Part shown: one piece after another, positions 6,447-8,447 of the stretch
Numbering within the stretch: the first letter of the stretch is position 1
Layout: every line of letters begins with the position of its first letter
From: an uncultured Bacilli bacterium
Lineage (GTDB): Bacteria; Bacillota_I; Bacilli_A; RF39; UBA660
Direction: 5' to 3'
DNA: 8,447 nt
Assembly: GCA_934085595.1 (NCBI GenBank)
Contig: CAKOHK010000019.1
Coordinates: 1-8,447, forward strand
Made by a program: the position numbers and the translations under genes
The notes under the pieces: generated by a model
Told to the model about the DNA's origin: nothing
What the model saw: the letters and a program-made list of their open reading frames with translations, nothing else
The model's database searches: none

Positions 6447-6998
6447 CTATTTTCTATTAAGATTTAAACTAAAGCCTTTGTCTTCTTCTAGATTAGTATC
6501 TTCTTCTAAGATGTTTCCTTCTGTGTAAACATAATTATTTGTAATAACAGGCACTGTTATTTCTTCTTTTTCTACTGCTTCTTTTTTAGTTTCTACTTCT
6601 TTAGTAGTTTTTTGTGCTTCATTTGGATTTGGTCTATAAGCAGCAGCATAATCATATTTTTCCCATATTGTGGTAAGTTTTTGATATTCTTTCTTTTCTT
6701 CTTTTGTCATTTTTCTTAGTACACCACCAAATCTTTCAGTAATAGGATGTACTTTGTAGTCACTATAAAGCCTTACTGCTTTTAAAAGGTTATATCCTGG
6801 TATTAAGGCATCTTTTATTTCAAAATCAACTGTTTCTAATTGCCCATTGTTTTGATTTACTTTTTTCCAGTCAAACATATATCCCTTATCAGTTATTTCT
6901 ACTACTTCATTAATTCTAGTTTTAATCGCAACGCCTAAACTAACGGAAAATGTTCCAAGTTCAGTTAGAATAAGTCCAGTTATAATAGTTGATAACAT
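6447..6998 (-). CDS. Protein of unknown function with N-terminal hydrophobic segment
   Basis: A complete 183-residue protein that I do not recognise. Residues 1-25 are hydrophobic (MLSTIITGLILTELG...) with one glutamate at 13 and end in KTR, so it could be a single membrane anchor or an uncleaved signal. Residues 30-120 look like a folded domain with DFEIKDALIPGYNLLKAV near 58-75 and a charged helical stretch KMTKEEKKEYQKL near 96-108. From about 125 the sequence becomes rich in Lys, Glu and Thr and is probably disordered, ending in an acidic tail with LEEDTNLEEDKGF. The start is supported by GGAGGA (7010..7005) six bases before ATG, and by a promoter just upstream. It stands alone between a surface protein gene and the leuS leader. 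Base composition and codon use look like the neighbours. Function is unknown. Confidence 0.85.
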   Translation of the reverse strand: MLSTIITGLILTELGTFSVSLGVAIKTRINEVVEITDKGYMFDWKKVNQNNGQLETVDFEIKDALIPGYNLLKAVRLYSDYKVHPITERFGGVLRKMTKEEKKEYQKLTTIWEKYDYAAAYRPNPNEAQKTTKEVETKKEAVEKEEITVPVITNNYVYTEGNILEEDTNLEEDKGFSLNLNRK

Positions 6999-7021
6999 AT
7001 TGTTTCCTCCTAGATAGCCTT

Positions 7022-7050
7022 ATTATAGCATACTAACATTATATGTACAA
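7022..7050 (-). promoter_or_regulatory. Promoter of the 183-residue protein gene
   Basis: On the minus strand TTGTAC (7050..7045), a 17-base spacer and a perfect TATAAT (7027..7022) are present. TGC directly before the -10 makes it an extended -10 element. Initiation is expected near 7015, leaving a leader of about 17 bases that contains the GGAGGA ribosome binding site. The -35 starts three bases after the stop codon of the upstream gene. No terminator is seen for that upstream gene, so read-through may add to expression. Confidence 0.75.
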
Positions 7051-7052
7051 CA

Positions 7053-8447
7053 TTATTTTATGATGAACGGATCGTTAATTGTTCCTGTACCAGTTATGTA
7101 ATTAACATTTGGATCAAGATATATACTTGGGCGTATGTCATAGCTATATTCATTTACAAAACTTGCGTTTGCTGCTCCTGTGTATACTACAGTTCTTGCT
7201 GTTGCTGCTGTATAAGTGTGTGGTGATATAGTCCAATAAATAGTAGAATATATTAACCAGTTTGTTGTTGTACATTTATCAAGGCCATAATTGTTACCAT
7301 TTACAGTGCTATCGTTATAACATCCACTACTTGCATACATGTAGTCACTTGGATATATTAAACCAACTTTTCCATTCCATGTTTGACTATTTCCACTCCA
7401 TGTGTTTGTACTTCTTTCTTGAGTAAATGTCACTCTAGCATTTCCGTAAGTTGTACCCGCAGGAGCATTCCCAAGAAACCATTTTGTTGTGCTTATTTGA
7501 TTTTTTGATGCTTCTAGTAAACCTGTACTTGTATATGAACCGCTTCTGTTATAATAATCTCCTATATTTAACATATCTTTTAATGAAGATGAAACCCAGT
7601 TGTTACTTGCTGCTGTGTTCCAATAAGATGTACCTATCGAATCTCTTATTATTTTAACTTTATATTCTTTTGTATAAGTTTTGTCACTTTGTAATGTTTC
7701 TACTTCAAATACTCCTATGATTCTCCATACTCCTGTTTCACCATTAAATGTTATGTAGTTGTTTGGAGTTTTACCTTGATACCTATATTCTGTATTGTTA
7801 TAGCCTAAATTACCTGTGGCTGTTTGGTCTATTTTAGTTAAACCTAAGGTGTTATAATTGTCTATTATATAATTTGATAAATAGGAATATGGGCTTTCTT
7901 TAAAGTATAGATTGCATTTAGTTTGTTTATCAGATTTTATATTTATTATTCTATTGATTGTGTCGTATGTAACTGTAGCGTCGTTTGTGCAAGTATAATT
8001 TGACAAAGTATATTTCATATTTGGATTAAGTTCTTCTACTCTTTGATTGTCTATATAAAGAGCAGTTGTTTCATAATCATATTTCCAGTAGTCATTTTTA
8101 ATTTCTGTATATGTATCAAGTACTTTTACTTCTTCCACATCGTTAAATGAATATCCTCCAAATACCATAAGTGATAGTGTTTGTTTTTCTGTACTTGTAT
8201 TTTTTATAGTGAGAGAGATTGTTCTTTTAGTAAGTATTCCTCCAAATGATGGTTCTAGATAATCACTTGCATATTTTACTTCTAAGTTATTATTATTTAA
8301 GTAAGCTAACTTATAATTTGTACTTATAGCATTTAAACTTGTTATTTCTATTATATGTTCTGTTTCTCCTGGCTCTATGTCAATTGTATAAGTATTCTCA
8401 TTATCTATTTTTATAGAATATAAAAGCTCTGAAATATACATTTCATT
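7053..8447 (-). CDS. Probable secreted or surface protein, modular, 5' end cut by the window edge
   Basis: At least 464 residues; the frame is open to the right edge. The first ATG in the window (8441) has no visible ribosome binding site, and in-frame Asn and Glu codons precede it, so the true start and any signal peptide are probably outside. Numbering from that Met: residues 5-100 resemble a beta-sandwich (alternating hydrophobics, IEITSLN, ISLTIKNTS, VFGGYSFN). Residues 120-180 form a small module with two cysteines (C151, C176). Residues 185-462 are rich in Asn, Thr, Tyr, Ser and Trp (VWRIIGVFEVE, KVKIIRDSIG, NGKVGLIYPSDY), with a second cysteine pair (C374, C390) and a closing RPSIYLDPNVNY...GTGTINDPF. 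From memory, similar layouts are common in exported proteins of uncultured gut Bacillota. There is no LPXTG motif or C-terminal membrane helix. The role is unknown; adhesion or envelope function is only a guess. Confidence 0.8.
   Translation of the reverse strand, partial: NEMYISELLYSIKIDNENTYTIDIEPGETEHIIEITSLNAISTNYKLAYLNNNNLEVKYASDYLEPSFGGILTKRTISLTIKNTSTEKQTLSLMVFGGYSFNDVEEVKVLDTYTEIKNDYWKYDYETTALYIDNQRVEELNPNMKYTLSNYTCTNDATVTYDTINRIINIKSDKQTKCNLYFKESPYSYLSNYIIDNYNTLGLTKIDQTATGNLGYNNTEYRYQGKTPNNYITFNGETGVWRIIGVFEVETLQSDKTYTKEYKVKIIRDSIGTSYWNTAASNNWVSSSLKDMLNIGDYYNRSGSYTSTGLLEASKNQISTTKWFLGNAPAGTTYGNARVTFTQERSTNTWSGNSQTWNGKVGLIYPSDYMYASSGCYNDSTVNGNNYGLDKCTTTNWLIYSTIYWTISPHTYTAATARTVVYTGAANASFVNEYSYDIRPSIYLDPNVNYITGTGTINDPFIIK

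Noticed and set aside
8439..8441. ATG at 8441 as the true start of the surface protein
   Set aside because: The frame continues to the edge (Asn-Glu before Met), no ribosome binding site is visible in the six bases available, and the protein begins in what looks like domain interior without a signal peptide.
1..8447. Alternative genetic code with TGA as tryptophan
   Set aside because: No visible gene stops at TGA, but no TGA is needed inside any gene either; tryptophans are TGG. Six TAA/TAG stops fit AT bias alone.
1..8447. Mobile element, CRISPR array, phage or defence system
   Set aside because: I saw no transposase, integrase, direct-repeat array, att-like duplication or change in composition. 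Gene order and content are core-genome like.

Overview
The window looks like a stretch of chromosome from a low-GC, standard-code Bacillota or Mycoplasmatota-like bacterium, probably an uncultured gut-type lineage. The evidence is the strong AT bias, the GGAGG ribosome binding sites, a T-box riboswitch, the rpsO-pnp gene pair, and a cell-wall carboxypeptidase, which argues against a wall-less Mycoplasma. The six visible stop codons are TAA or TAG. Tryptophan is read as TGG, so no recoding is needed. The lineage is inferred from gene style only; no search was possible.

All genes lie on the minus strand, so transcription runs from the right edge to the left. From the right: (1) the C-terminal 464 residues of a probable secreted or surface protein, cut by the window edge (7053-8447); (2) a 183-residue unknown protein with an N-terminal hydrophobic segment and its own well-formed promoter (6447-6998); (3) a promoter and a complete T-box leader with a CUU leucine specifier, ending in a terminator just before leuS (6200-6444); (4) leuS (3806-6199), followed 22 bases later by a D-Ala-D-Ala carboxypeptidase (2722-3783); (5) a 117-base gap with an inverted repeat that can hide the rpsO ribosome binding site, then rpsO (2335-2604); (6) a terminator or attenuator hairpin, then pnp (103-2283); (7) a strong terminator after pnp, then an extended -10 element and ribosome binding site for a gene starting at the left edge.

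Functionally this is mostly core translation and RNA turnover: leucyl-tRNA synthetase controlled by uncharged tRNA-Leu, ribosomal protein S15 probably under its own translational feedback, and polynucleotide phosphorylase expressed by read-through past a hairpin. The carboxypeptidase has no clear promoter or ribosome binding site, so it probably depends on leuS transcription and perhaps on translational coupling. I found no mobile element, CRISPR array, tRNA or rRNA gene, and no convincing new multi-gene system. The least explained parts are the modular surface protein, the 183-residue protein, the KTG-to-KIG change in the carboxypeptidase and the rpsO leader fold.
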